The notes beneath the pieces are model-generated. The model saw only the letters and a program-made list of their open reading frames with translations, was not told the origin of the DNA and did not search any database. DNA of 59,355 nt from Runella sp. CRIBMP. Its GTDB lineage: Bacteria > Bacteroidota > Bacteroidia > Cytophagales > Spirosomataceae. The translations under genes were made by a program, and so were the position numbers. The stretch spans positions 1 through 59,355 of the forward strand of contig NZ_JAAAKZ010000025.1 in NCBI RefSeq assembly GCF_009905605.1, read 5' to 3'. Positions 16,128-23,912 of this stretch are shown here, one piece after another; positions within the stretch are counted from its first letter, which is position 1; every line of letters starts with the position of its first letter.

Positions 16128-16172
16128 TGTGACAATTATCACGGTAAGGCCCTTTTTGACCTTCTACTTTTG
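16128..16172 (+). promoter_or_regulatory. Crp/Fnr-type class II promoter of the TauE-like gene (site A)
   Basis: The dyad TGTGA-CAATTA-TCACG spans 16128-16143, then 21 bp, then the exact -7 box TACTTTTG (16165-16172). The dyad is close to the Crp consensus TGTGA-N6-TCACA. The same 21-bp spacing recurs at five other sulfur-island promoters. Confidence 0.75.
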
Positions 16173-16204
16173 CAGAGTCATTCAACAACTCACTGCAAAA
16201 GAAA

Positions 16205-17011
16205 ATGAGCTCAATTGAAATTTTTGGTTTTTCAGCCTCCATTTTTATAGGAATAAGTCTCGGGCTTATCGGTGGCGGCGGGAGCATTCTCACTTTACCC
16301 GTTTTAGTTTATTTATTGGGCATCAACCCTGTTCTTTCAACGGCGTATTCCCTTTTCGTGGTCGGTACTACTTCATTGGTTGGTTCGGTCAATTATATGC
16401 GCAAAGAATTGGTCAATTATCGCGCCGCGCTGGTCTTTGCCGTTCCTTCTTTTATCACCGTTTTTCTAACCCGCAAATACCTCGTTCCTGCCATTCCTGA
16501 CTCGTTATTTTCGGTGGGTGGATTTGAAGTTACCAAAAATATCGGCATCATGATATTTTTTGCCATAGTGATGTTGGCCGCTTCGTATTCAATGATTAAA
16601 GAGAAGAAAAAGACTAAAAACAAAGAAACTGGCGAGTTGAAATTCAACTACCCTGTCATTGGGCTTGAAGGGGCCGTTGTGGGAGCATTAACGGGCCTCG
16701 TGGGGGCGGGCGGCGGTTTTTTAATTATCCCTGCCTTGGTGGTTTTAGCGCATTTGCCCATGAAAATGGCCGTAGGAACTTCACTGCTTATCATTGCCGC
16801 AAAATCACTCATCGGCTTTATCGGCGACGTATCCAACCTTCCCGTCGATTGGCCATTTCTGCTTGAATTTACCGCTTTCTCCGTCGTCGGAATCTTCGTA
16901 GGCTCTTACCTTTCAAAATTCGTCCCGAGCGAAAAACTCAAAAGAGCGTTTGGCTGGTTTGTACTCGTGATGGGCATCGGGATTATTTCAAAAGAAATTT
17001 TCTTTAAATAA
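16205..17011 (+). CDS. TauE/SafE-family sulfite/organosulfur exporter
   Basis: A 268-aa inner-membrane permease with seven to eight hydrophobic helices and the family's two internal Gly-rich repeats: GISLGLIGGGGSILTLPVL near the N-terminus and GALTGLVGAGGGFLIIPALV in the second half. TauE members export sulfite or related anions. Here it heads an island with two CstB-like persulfide dioxygenases, the arrangement known from the S. aureus cst operon (CstB with TauE). It probably removes sulfite made during persulfide or thiosulfate oxidation. It is a single-gene unit with its own Crp/Fnr-type promoter. Confidence 0.92.
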   Translation: MSSIEIFGFSASIFIGISLGLIGGGGSILTLPVLVYLLGINPVLSTAYSLFVVGTTSLVGSVNYMRKELVNYRAALVFAVPSFITVFLTRKYLVPAIPDSLFSVGGFEVTKNIGIMIFFAIVMLAASYSMIKEKKKTKNKETGELKFNYPVIGLEGAVVGALTGLVGAGGGFLIIPALVVLAHLPMKMAVGTSLLIIAAKSLIGFIGDVSNLPVDWPFLLEFTAFSVVGIFVGSYLSKFVPSEKLKRAFGWFVLVMGIGIISKEIFFK

Positions 17012-17030
17012 TCAAACAAAATGTGGGTTA

Positions 17031-17075
17031 TGTAATAATTGTCACAGTACGGAGCATCCCCTCATTCTAACTTTG
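17031..17075 (+). promoter_or_regulatory. Crp/Fnr-type class II promoter of the first CstB-like gene (site B)
   Basis: The dyad TGTAA-TAATTG-TCACA spans 17031-17046, then 21 bp, then the exact -7 box TAACTTTG (17068-17075). Architecture is identical to sites A and C-F. Confidence 0.75.
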
Positions 17076-17116
17076 TATCATTAATTCAACAATACTAATC
17101 TTAACACAACACAACC

Positions 17117-18532
17117 ATGTTCTTTCAACACATTTATGACAAAACCCTAGCCCAAGCGAGTTACCTTATCGGTTGCCAAAGAACGGGTGAGTCCATGGTC
17201 ATTGACCCCAAAAGAGATGTAGATACGTACCTTGAAATTGCCAAACAAAACGGTTTGCGCATCACCCATATCGCCGAAACCCACATTCACGCCGATTTTC
17301 TTTCAGGAGCCCGCGAATTAGCCGCAATCACTGGCGCCAATATGTACCTTTCTGATGAAGGCGGCGAAGATTGGGAGTATGAATTTGACCACATCGGTCT
17401 GAAAAACGGGAGTGTTATTAAGGTAGGAAACCTTACATTTGAAGTCATTCACACCCCTGGCCACACCCCAGAAAGTATTAGTTTCTTACTTACCGACAAC
17501 CCCGCAAGTACCAAACCAGTGATGCTGTTTACGGGCGATTTTGTTTTTGTAGGTGATATCGGTCGTCCCGATTTATTGGAAAAAGCCGCAGGCATGAAAG
17601 GAACACAAGACGCAGGTGCGCTTCAAATGTACAATTCCATCCAAAAATTTGCCGCTTTACCCGATTATTTGCAGGTATGGCCCGGCCACGGAGCGGGTTC
17701 GGCCTGTGGCAAAGCCCTCGGCGCTGTTCCTAGCTCAACGGTGGGTTACGAAAAAATCAGGAATTGGGCGTTTCAGCACGACGATGACCAAAAAGGATTT
17801 GTGGATTACCTGCTCGCCGACCAACCCGAGCCACCCAAGTACTTTGCCATGATGAAAAAACTCAACAAAGTAGCGCGACCGTTGCTTACGCAGGTACCAA
17901 CACAAACAAAACTTTCAGGCGATGCTGTAAAAGCCGCCATGGAAAAAGGCATCAAATTGATTGATACCAGAAATAAAGTTGATTTTGCCCAAGGTTTTAT
18001 TCCTGGAAGCATCAACATTCAGGGAAACAACGCCTTTGCTACATGGATGGGCTGGTTTGTAAATTACGAAGAGCCGTTTATTTTGGTGGCCAACGACAAC
18101 CAAGTCGAAGACCTCACCCGCAAATTGATGCGCATTGGTTTAGACAACGTACTTGGTTATATTGACGACGTAAACGCTCTCGAAATCCCGCTCCAAAAAA
18201 GCGAAATCATCGAAATCGACGAATTCAAGTCTTACCTCAACCGCGAAGATACGCAGGTAATCGACCTGCGCGGGGTGTCGGAATACAATACCGAACACAT
18301 CGAGGGAGCCGAGAATATTTTTATCGGCACGATTCTCTCCAATTTGGATAAAATCAGTAAAGATAAGCAAGTGGTTATCCATTGTCAGGGTGGAGACCGG
18401 GCCGCTATTGGGTATTCTCTTTTGGTCAAAAACGGATTCAAAAATGTAAAAAACTATTCGGCAGGCATGAACGAATGGATCGCGAAAGGAAATCCAACTG
18501 CAACCGAATTGGTCGAAGCTGCCGCTTGTTAA
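17117..18532 (+). CDS. CstB-like persulfide dioxygenase with two rhodanese domains
   Basis: A 471-aa soluble enzyme. The N-terminal metallo-beta-lactamase fold (1-~240) carries the Fe site set ETHIHADF (His56, His58, Asp60), HTPGHTPES, GDFVFVGDIGRPDL and WPGHGAGSACGK. The first rhodanese domain (~262-350) has no Cys at its active loop (ILVANDN), so it is a pseudo-domain. The second (~370-465) has the active loop HCQGGDR with Cys423. This three-part layout matches CstB, which oxidises persulfide sulfur and yields thiosulfate. A paralogue follows at 18721-20142. A strong terminator follows the gene, so it is a single-gene unit with its own promoter. Confidence 0.92.
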   Translation: MFFQHIYDKTLAQASYLIGCQRTGESMVIDPKRDVDTYLEIAKQNGLRITHIAETHIHADFLSGARELAAITGANMYLSDEGGEDWEYEFDHIGLKNGSVIKVGNLTFEVIHTPGHTPESISFLLTDNPASTKPVMLFTGDFVFVGDIGRPDLLEKAAGMKGTQDAGALQMYNSIQKFAALPDYLQVWPGHGAGSACGKALGAVPSSTVGYEKIRNWAFQHDDDQKGFVDYLLADQPEPPKYFAMMKKLNKVARPLLTQVPTQTKLSGDAVKAAMEKGIKLIDTRNKVDFAQGFIPGSINIQGNNAFATWMGWFVNYEEPFILVANDNQVEDLTRKLMRIGLDNVLGYIDDVNALEIPLQKSEIIEIDEFKSYLNREDTQVIDLRGVSEYNTEHIEGAENIFIGTILSNLDKISKDKQVVIHCQGGDRAAIGYSLLVKNGFKNVKNYSAGMNEWIAKGNPTATELVEAAAC

Positions 18533-18549
18533 CCCGCTTTATTTTCATT

Positions 18550-18583
18550 AAATCCCCGATGCCACCACGTCGGGGATTTTTTT
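18550..18583 (+). terminator. Rho-independent terminator after the first CstB-like gene
   Basis: AAATCCCCGA (18550-18559) pairs with TCGGGGATTT (18570-18579) around a 10-base loop, followed by a T-run to 18583. It begins 17 bp after the stop codon. Confidence 0.85.
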
Positions 18584-18638
18584 GTGGGTTTTAGAGTCTA
18601 TTAAATGACATAAAAGCTGACATCAATCAGTATTTCTG

Positions 18639-18683
18639 TGTGCTAAAAGTTACAGAAAAGGCTACCAACAGGCGGTAATTTTG
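18639..18683 (+). promoter_or_regulatory. Crp/Fnr-type class II promoter of the second CstB-like gene (site C)
   Basis: The dyad TGTGC-TAAAAG-TTACA spans 18639-18654, then 21 bp, then the exact -7 box TAATTTTG (18676-18683). It is the least symmetric of the six dyads, but spacing and box are the same. Confidence 0.65.
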
Positions 18684-18720
18684 TTCTATTAAATCAGCAA
18701 AATAAACTTCCTCAAAAGAC

Positions 18721-20142
18721 ATGAAAGTAGAACAAATTTACACGGGTTGTTTGGCCGAAGCCGCCTATTACATTGAATCAAACGGCGAAGCCGCCGTCAT
18801 CGATCCTCTTCGTGATACCAAAGCCTACGTAGAGCGCGCCAAAAAAGAAGGCGTTGACATAAAATACGTGTTCGAAACCCACTTCCACGCCGATTTTGTC
18901 TCGGGACACATTGATTTATCCAACGCTACGGGCGCCACCATTGTTTTTGGACCCACCGCCAAGCCCGCATACACAGCCTACGTTGCCAAAGACGGGGAAG
19001 AATTTCAGTTGGGCAATGTAAAAATCAAGGCCATTCATACGCCCGGCCATACGATGGAATCAACCTGCTTTTTGTTGATTGATGAAAACGGTAAAGAAAC
19101 GGCCATTTTCACGGGCGATACCCTGTTTATCGGGGATGTAGGCCGCCCCGATTTGGCGCAGCACGTCAATAGTGATTTGACGGAAGAAAAACTGGCGGGG
19201 CATCTTTACGATTCTCTCCGCACCAAAATCATTCCGTTGGCCAACGACATTATCGTCTATCCAGGCCACGGTGCAGGCAGCGCTTGCGGTAAGAAAATGA
19301 GTAAAGAAACCACCGACACCCTCGGCAACCAGAAGTTGTTTAATTATGCGCTCAATTTGAATCTGACCAAAGAACAATTCATAAAAGAAATTCTGAAGGG
19401 GTTGGTTCCTCCCCCCGCCTACTTTCCTCAAAATGTATTGATGAACATTCAAGGCTACGAATGCCTCGAAGATGTCATGCAGCGTGGAAGTCAGGCATTG
19501 ACACCTGCCGCTTTTGAAGCCGCCGCCAACGAAACCGAAGCCCTGATTTTGGACGTTCGCGAAGCCCAAACTTTTGCCAAAGGATTTATTCCAAATGCCA
19601 TCAATATCGGCCTTAACGGGCAGTTTGCTTCGTGGGTAGGTACGCTTATTCCCGATTTAAAACAACCGATTTTATTGGTAGCCGAAGCGGGCAAAGAGGA
19701 AGAAACCATCACGCGTTTGGCCCGGGTGGGCTACGACAACTGCATCGGCTACTTGCAGGGCGGCATGGCCGCTTGGCAAGCAGCTGGTCTGGAGTTGGAC
19801 AGCGTCACATCTATTTCGGCCCAAACGTTTTCAGATTTGTTTACCGAAAACCCATCCCTGACGGTGTTTGATGTGCGTAAAAAGAGCGAATACGAGGCCG
19901 AGCACGTGGTTGGCGTTGAAAATTTACCGCTGGATTTTCTGAATGACCACATGGCCCAAATTCCAACCGACAAAACCTTTTATGTTCATTGTGCGGGTGG
20001 GTATCGCTCCATGATTGCGATTTCGATTTTAAAAGCCCGGGGCTTTGATAATTTGGTGGATGTAGCGGGTGGTTTTGCGGCCCTCCAAAGCGTGGGAAAA
20101 CTACCTTTGACGGAATACGTCTGTCCTTCTACTTTATTGTAA
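18721..20142 (+). CDS. Second CstB-like persulfide dioxygenase with two rhodanese domains
   Basis: A 473-aa paralogue of 17117-18532 with the same order: metallo-beta-lactamase domain (ETHFHADF, HTPGHTMES, GDTLFIGDVGRPDL, YPGHGAGSACGKK), a pseudo-rhodanese without active Cys (ILLVAEAGKEE), and a C-terminal rhodanese with loop HCAGGYR (Cys424). The active-loop residues differ from the first copy (CAGGYR versus CQGGDR), so the two may prefer different persulfide donors. Its own promoter lies in front and a terminator follows. Keeping two such enzymes under separate but alike promoters suggests division of labour, not recent duplication, since the proteins have diverged clearly. Confidence 0.92.
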   Translation: MKVEQIYTGCLAEAAYYIESNGEAAVIDPLRDTKAYVERAKKEGVDIKYVFETHFHADFVSGHIDLSNATGATIVFGPTAKPAYTAYVAKDGEEFQLGNVKIKAIHTPGHTMESTCFLLIDENGKETAIFTGDTLFIGDVGRPDLAQHVNSDLTEEKLAGHLYDSLRTKIIPLANDIIVYPGHGAGSACGKKMSKETTDTLGNQKLFNYALNLNLTKEQFIKEILKGLVPPPAYFPQNVLMNIQGYECLEDVMQRGSQALTPAAFEAAANETEALILDVREAQTFAKGFIPNAINIGLNGQFASWVGTLIPDLKQPILLVAEAGKEEETITRLARVGYDNCIGYLQGGMAAWQAAGLELDSVTSISAQTFSDLFTENPSLTVFDVRKKSEYEAEHVVGVENLPLDFLNDHMAQIPTDKTFYVHCAGGYRSMIAISILKARGFDNLVDVAGGFAALQSVGKLPLTEYVCPSTLL

Positions 20143-20160
20143 ATCAACCACTTCCTTTGC

Positions 20161-20193
20161 AAGAGAGAGCGATTTATTCGTTCTCTCTTTTTT
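20161..20193 (+). terminator. Terminator after the second CstB-like gene
   Basis: AAGAGAGAGCG (20161-20171) pairs with CGTTCTCTCTT (20179-20189) with one wobble or mismatch, followed by T to 20193. It ends one base before the next Crp/Fnr dyad (site D at 20195). Confidence 0.8.
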
Positions 20194-20194
20194 G

Positions 20195-20239
20195 TGTAAC
20201 ATATATCACGATGTAAGAAAGTAATAACCCCGATTTTTG
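20195..20239 (+). promoter_or_regulatory. Crp/Fnr-type class II promoter of the small membrane-protein gene (site D)
   Basis: The dyad TGTAA-CATATA-TCACG spans 20195-20210, then 21 bp, then GATTTTTG (20232-20239), one base off TAnnTTTG. The first 15 bases of the dyad are the same as in site E, 377 bp downstream. The start codon follows only 19 bases after the box. Confidence 0.65.
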
Positions 20240-20258
20240 TGATAAAATCAACCTAAGA

Positions 20259-20474
20259 ATGAAAAATATGCTCAACAATTGGCAACTTTGGCTCATGGCA
20301 AGTCTGACGTTAGGATTGGCTCCTTTTCTTCCGGAGCCGCACTTATTTGGTAAAATTCGATGGATACTCGGCGGAGCCGTGGGTATGAAACCCATGGATT
20401 GGTTTGATTTTTTTTTACATTTAACCCCTTGGCTTTTGCTCCTACGAAGTATCGCGCTAAAATGGATAAAATAG
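20259..20474 (+). CDS. Small hydrophobic protein of the sulfur island
   Basis: A 71-aa protein with hydrophobic helices at about 6-24 and 50-66 and a conserved-looking middle, PEPHLFGKIRWILGGAVGM, followed by MDWFDFFLHLTPW. I recall similar short proteins in other Bacteroidota but no assigned function. It is supported as a real gene by its dedicated Crp/Fnr-type promoter (site D), good start context, absence of an overlapping gene and place between sulfur genes. It could be an accessory subunit or assembly factor for a membrane redox or transport partner. No Cys or His ligand cluster suggests electron transfer by itself. Confidence 0.75.
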   Translation: MKNMLNNWQLWLMASLTLGLAPFLPEPHLFGKIRWILGGAVGMKPMDWFDFFLHLTPWLLLLRSIALKWIK

Positions 20475-20571
20475 CGCAACCTTAACCACTCGTTAGGTGA
20501 AACTCCCTACATTTAACTCACTATTTTCATATTTTACATATTCATTTTTTTATTCAATTTTTTCATTGATA

Positions 20572-20616
20572 TGTAACATATATCACATTGAAAGAAACTG
20601 AATACCGCTAATTTTG
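20572..20616 (+). promoter_or_regulatory. Crp/Fnr-type class II promoter of the tsdA-dsrE-soxB-like operon (site E)
   Basis: The dyad TGTAA-CATATA-TCACA spans 20572-20587, then 21 bp, then the exact -7 box TAATTTTG (20609-20616). It is the cleanest member of the set and closest to the consensus. Confidence 0.78.
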
Positions 20617-20647
20617 TCCCACCGCCTTTCACAACACTTTGGCAATC

Positions 20648-21730
20648 ATGGAGTTCAACAACCTCGTAGAAACGTTACTACGCTCGCTCAAAATTCTATT
20701 AGTCTTACTACTGACCTCGGCCAGTTTAATGTTCTTTTTAGGATATATTCTGATCGTTGGTGATTCCAATTCAAACGATAATGCGCCCATTGTTGAGCAA
20801 AACAATTATGTAAAGCCCGATTCAAACTTTGTGGGTCTTTGGCCTGGCCCCGCCGATTGGCAAAAGTCAAAATTCAACCCAGAACAACAAAAGTTAATCA
20901 ATTATGGCAAAGCGCTCATTGCCCACACGGCTGATTATCTGGGGCCCAAGGGCAGCGTAAAGCCTATTTCTAACGGCATGAATTGCCAAAACTGCCATTT
21001 GCAAGCGGGTGCACAGCCTTGGGGCAACAACTATTTTGCCGTGCAGTCTACCTATCCCAAATTTCGCGAACGGTCGGGAACAAGCGAAAATCAAGTAAAA
21101 CGCGTTAGCGATTGCTTTGAGCGTAGCCTCAACGGAAAAGCCCCCGACTCGACCAGCCGCGAAATGAAGGCCATTTTGGCCTACATCGAATGGTTAGGGA
21201 CGGGAGTTCCCAAAAATAAAGCACCCAAAGGCTCAGGAATTTATAAGCTCAAAGGACTCAAAAGAGCCACAGACCCCGTTTTGGGGAAAGTAGTGTATGA
21301 ACAAAAATGCCAAAGTTGCCATCAGGCAAAAGGCGAAGGTGTATTGGCCGCCGACGGTAAAAGCTATACGTTTCCGCCGCTTTGGGGCCCCAACAGCTAC
21401 AATATCGGCGCGGGTTTGTACCGCATTTCCAACTTTGCGGGCTATGTAAAATACAACATGCCTTTTGGAGTCACCTACAAAAATGCCCAACTCACCGACG
21501 AAGAAGCCTGGGACGTAGCTGCCTATGTTAATTCCATGCCCCGACCTACCAAAGACTTAAGCAAGGATTGGCCCAATATCGACGGCAAGCCCTTCGACCA
21601 TCCGTTTGGCCCTTACTCCGACCCATTTACCGAAACCCAGCATAAATATGGCCCTTACAAGCCCATCAAGGATTGGAAAGAAAAACACAAAGCCAATAAA
21701 TCCAAAAAGCCTAGCCTCGCCTCCCTATGA
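20648..21730 (+). CDS. TsdA-like dihaem cytochrome c (thiosulfate dehydrogenase family)
   Basis: A 360-aa cytochrome held in the membrane by one N-terminal helix (about 15-37). Two haem c motifs are present: CQNCH (113-117) inside GMNCQNCHLQAG, the TsdA-type context, and CQSCH (221-225). Cys156 in SDCFERSLNG lies where TsdA supplies the unusual Cys axial ligand of haem 1. Met271 in KYNMPFG may ligate haem 2. TsdA couples two thiosulfates to tetrathionate (or the reverse). An in-frame TTG at 20639 exists, but ATG 20648 is preferred. Its stop overlaps the next gene's ATG by 4 bp (ATGA), so the two are translationally coupled. Confidence 0.88.
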   Translation: MEFNNLVETLLRSLKILLVLLLTSASLMFFLGYILIVGDSNSNDNAPIVEQNNYVKPDSNFVGLWPGPADWQKSKFNPEQQKLINYGKALIAHTADYLGPKGSVKPISNGMNCQNCHLQAGAQPWGNNYFAVQSTYPKFRERSGTSENQVKRVSDCFERSLNGKAPDSTSREMKAILAYIEWLGTGVPKNKAPKGSGIYKLKGLKRATDPVLGKVVYEQKCQSCHQAKGEGVLAADGKSYTFPPLWGPNSYNIGAGLYRISNFAGYVKYNMPFGVTYKNAQLTDEEAWDVAAYVNSMPRPTKDLSKDWPNIDGKPFDHPFGPYSDPFTETQHKYGPYKPIKDWKEKHKANKSKKPSLASL

Positions 21731-22149
21731 AATCACTCCTTTTTATTTTTGCCTTAACGGGTATTTTGTTTGTAAATCAGGCCATTGGACAAACACCGGA
21801 GAAAGAACATCGCATCGTATTTCACTTGGCCTCCGCTGACACCCTTGTGCATAAAGCACTCGTTAAACAACTAGGAAACGTCTTAGATTATTGGAAAACC
21901 GCCAAAATCGAAGTTGTTGTTCACAATGCTGGGGTAGGTTTTATGAAAAAAGACGAAGCCATCCTGAGCAAAGAAATTGAACTTCTGAAAGAACGTGGAA
22001 TCGTCTTTGCCGTGTGTGAAAATAGCCTTAAACAACGAAAAATAGCCAAAAACCAGATTTTACCAGCGGCCATTTTTGTCCCCGTCGGGCTGGCAGAAAT
22101 TGTACTCAGGCAAGAGGAAGGTTGGTCTTACATCAAAGCGGGATTTTAA
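21727..22149 (+). CDS. Exported DsrE-like sulfur-carrier protein
   Basis: A 140-aa protein with a cleavable signal peptide (1-~22, ending in AIGQ) and a DsrE/DsrF-like fold: HRIVFHLASADTLVHKALVKQ, then VEVVVHNAGVGF, and the family strand GIVFAVCENSLKQRKI with one Cys. DsrE-type proteins carry persulfide sulfur on such a Cys. The signal peptide places it in the periplasm, alongside the TsdA-like cytochrome and SoxB-like hydrolase encoded in the same operon. Its ATG overlaps the upstream stop by 4 bp and it ends 18 bp before the SoxB-like gene. Confidence 0.85.
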   Translation: MKSLLFIFALTGILFVNQAIGQTPEKEHRIVFHLASADTLVHKALVKQLGNVLDYWKTAKIEVVVHNAGVGFMKKDEAILSKEIELLKERGIVFAVCENSLKQRKIAKNQILPAAIFVPVGLAEIVLRQEEGWSYIKAGF

Positions 22150-22167
22150 CTTAAACCTTTATAAACA

Positions 22168-23838
22168 ATGCCTTCTCGCCGCAAATTCCTCCAATCAGGT
22201 TTGTTTACAGGGGCCATTTTGGGAAGTACACCTCCCCTGTCGGCTTCTGAAGAAAACACAAATTCCGAAAAAGGTAACCACCCCAAAAACGGAACAATTA
22301 CATTCTTACAAACCACCGACGTCCACTGCCAGCTTCACCCCCACGATGAGCTTTTTTGGGAGAACAACCAACTTACATTTCGTAAAGCAGGAGGCTACGC
22401 ACATTTGGCTACGGCCTTAGATGTATTGCGAAAACCAAACCCGTCGAATACCATCGTCATGGATACGGGCGATATGTTTCAGGGCAGTATGCTTGCCGTC
22501 AAAACTACGGGAAAAGCGTTTGTTCCGCTGTTAAATGCGCTCAATTATGACCTGTATCTTCCTGGAAACTGGGAAGTGGTGTACAACAAACAAAACATGC
22601 AGCACCTGATGGGCGGGCTACTGACGCCCAAAGTCTGCGCCAATATGTACCACGACGCAGGCGACGGCAAACGGGGAAATCTCATTTTTCAACCCTACCA
22701 GATTTTCAACCGATTGGGGATTAAAATCGGTTTTTTGGGATATACCGACCCGTTGGTTCCGATTCGTCAATCTCCCATGTACAGTAAAGGAATTATTTAC
22801 ACCAAACCCGAAGAAAGCCTAAAAGAATACGTGACATTGTTAAAAGAGCAAGAACAATGCGATTTTGTAATTTTACTTTCGCATTTAGGGCTTAGCCAAC
22901 AAATTGCTTTGGGCAACAACACTGACTGTAAAGGAGTTGACTATATTTTTGGGGCTGATACGCACGAACGGGTACGAAAACCCATTCAGGCTGAATACAC
23001 CAAAATTGTAGAACCGGGCGCTTTTGGTTCATTCATCGGAAAACTCGACTTGCGCGTTAAAGATGGAAAAATCACGGGAGATTCATACGAACTTATTGAA
23101 GTTGACCCTAAAAAATATCCCGCCAAAAAGGAAGTACAGGAGTTAATAGAACAAATTGAAAAACCGTACCGGGCCGAAATAAATCGTGTTATTGGGTACA
23201 GTACTTTACCCTTATACCGAAATTTTGTGGTCGAAAACACAATCGATACCTTAATTGTGGACGCCCTCAAATGGAAGGTTAATTCAGATATAGCCTTGTC
23301 AAACGGTTTTCGTTTTTGCCCACCCCTAACCGCGGGCAAAGATGGAAAAGTGGCCATCACCGAAGGTTATCTTTTTGACATGCTCCCCATTGATTCTAAC
23401 GTCAAAACAGCCAAAGCAACGGGCCAACAACTCATAGAATGGCTCGAAAAAGAATTGCAAAACGTATTTGCCCAAGATGCATCCAAACGTTTTGGAGGCT
23501 GGTTGATACGGTTTAAAGGGATGAAGATAGAATTTAAAGCAAAGGAAAGAGTGGGTCAACGGGTGCAAAAAGTAACCATTGGCGGTGAGCCTCTCAATCT
23601 TGACAAAACCTACACCTTGTGCGCCTGCGAACGCGACGGTGACCCCGATGACATGCTTTGTCGCCTTAAAGGAGTGAAAGAAGCAAGGCTTACTTCCTAT
23701 ACCTTGCATACAGTGATGAAAGAATATTTGCGGGAATTTTCTCCAGTTACGCCCGCTTTACGCCACGATGCCACCATCTTAGACGCTCCTCAGAATCTTT
23801 TAAGTCAAGTTTTTGGGGTAGATTATACCTTTAGGTAA
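22168..23838 (+). CDS. SoxB-like metallophosphatase/5'-nucleotidase-family protein
   Basis: A 556-aa Tat-exported protein (SRRKFLQSGLFTGAILG). The N-terminal metallophosphatase domain has QTTDVHCQLHPHD (Asp51, His53), MDTGDMFQGS (Asp99/Asp102), GNWEVVY (133-139), LLSHLGLSQQ and GADTHERV. The C-terminal 5'-nucleotidase-type domain contains SNGFRFCPPL. Ordinary 5'-nucleotidases have GNHE; the Trp replacing His is a feature of SoxB thiosulfohydrolases. SoxB releases sulfate from a carrier-bound sulfane, but no SoxYZ, SoxXA or SoxCD is encoded here, so its carrier is unknown; the DsrE-like partner is a candidate. It is last in the tsdA-dsrE-soxB-like operon. Confidence 0.83.
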   Translation: MPSRRKFLQSGLFTGAILGSTPPLSASEENTNSEKGNHPKNGTITFLQTTDVHCQLHPHDELFWENNQLTFRKAGGYAHLATALDVLRKPNPSNTIVMDTGDMFQGSMLAVKTTGKAFVPLLNALNYDLYLPGNWEVVYNKQNMQHLMGGLLTPKVCANMYHDAGDGKRGNLIFQPYQIFNRLGIKIGFLGYTDPLVPIRQSPMYSKGIIYTKPEESLKEYVTLLKEQEQCDFVILLSHLGLSQQIALGNNTDCKGVDYIFGADTHERVRKPIQAEYTKIVEPGAFGSFIGKLDLRVKDGKITGDSYELIEVDPKKYPAKKEVQELIEQIEKPYRAEINRVIGYSTLPLYRNFVVENTIDTLIVDALKWKVNSDIALSNGFRFCPPLTAGKDGKVAITEGYLFDMLPIDSNVKTAKATGQQLIEWLEKELQNVFAQDASKRFGGWLIRFKGMKIEFKAKERVGQRVQKVTIGGEPLNLDKTYTLCACERDGDPDDMLCRLKGVKEARLTSYTLHTVMKEYLREFSPVTPALRHDATILDAPQNLLSQVFGVDYTFR

Positions 23839-23878
23839 CATTTGTCACGGAAGGGCCTTTTTCTTACCTGTACTTTTG
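23834..23878 (+). promoter_or_regulatory. Crp/Fnr-type class II promoter of the porin-YeeE operon (site F)
   Basis: The dyad GGTAA-CATTTG-TCACG spans 23834-23849, overlapping the stop codon of the SoxB-like gene. After 21 bp comes the exact -7 box TACTTTTG (23871-23878). Confidence 0.7.
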
Positions 23879-23912
23879 TAATGTTATTTCAAAACACGAG
23901 GCAGAGAAGAAA

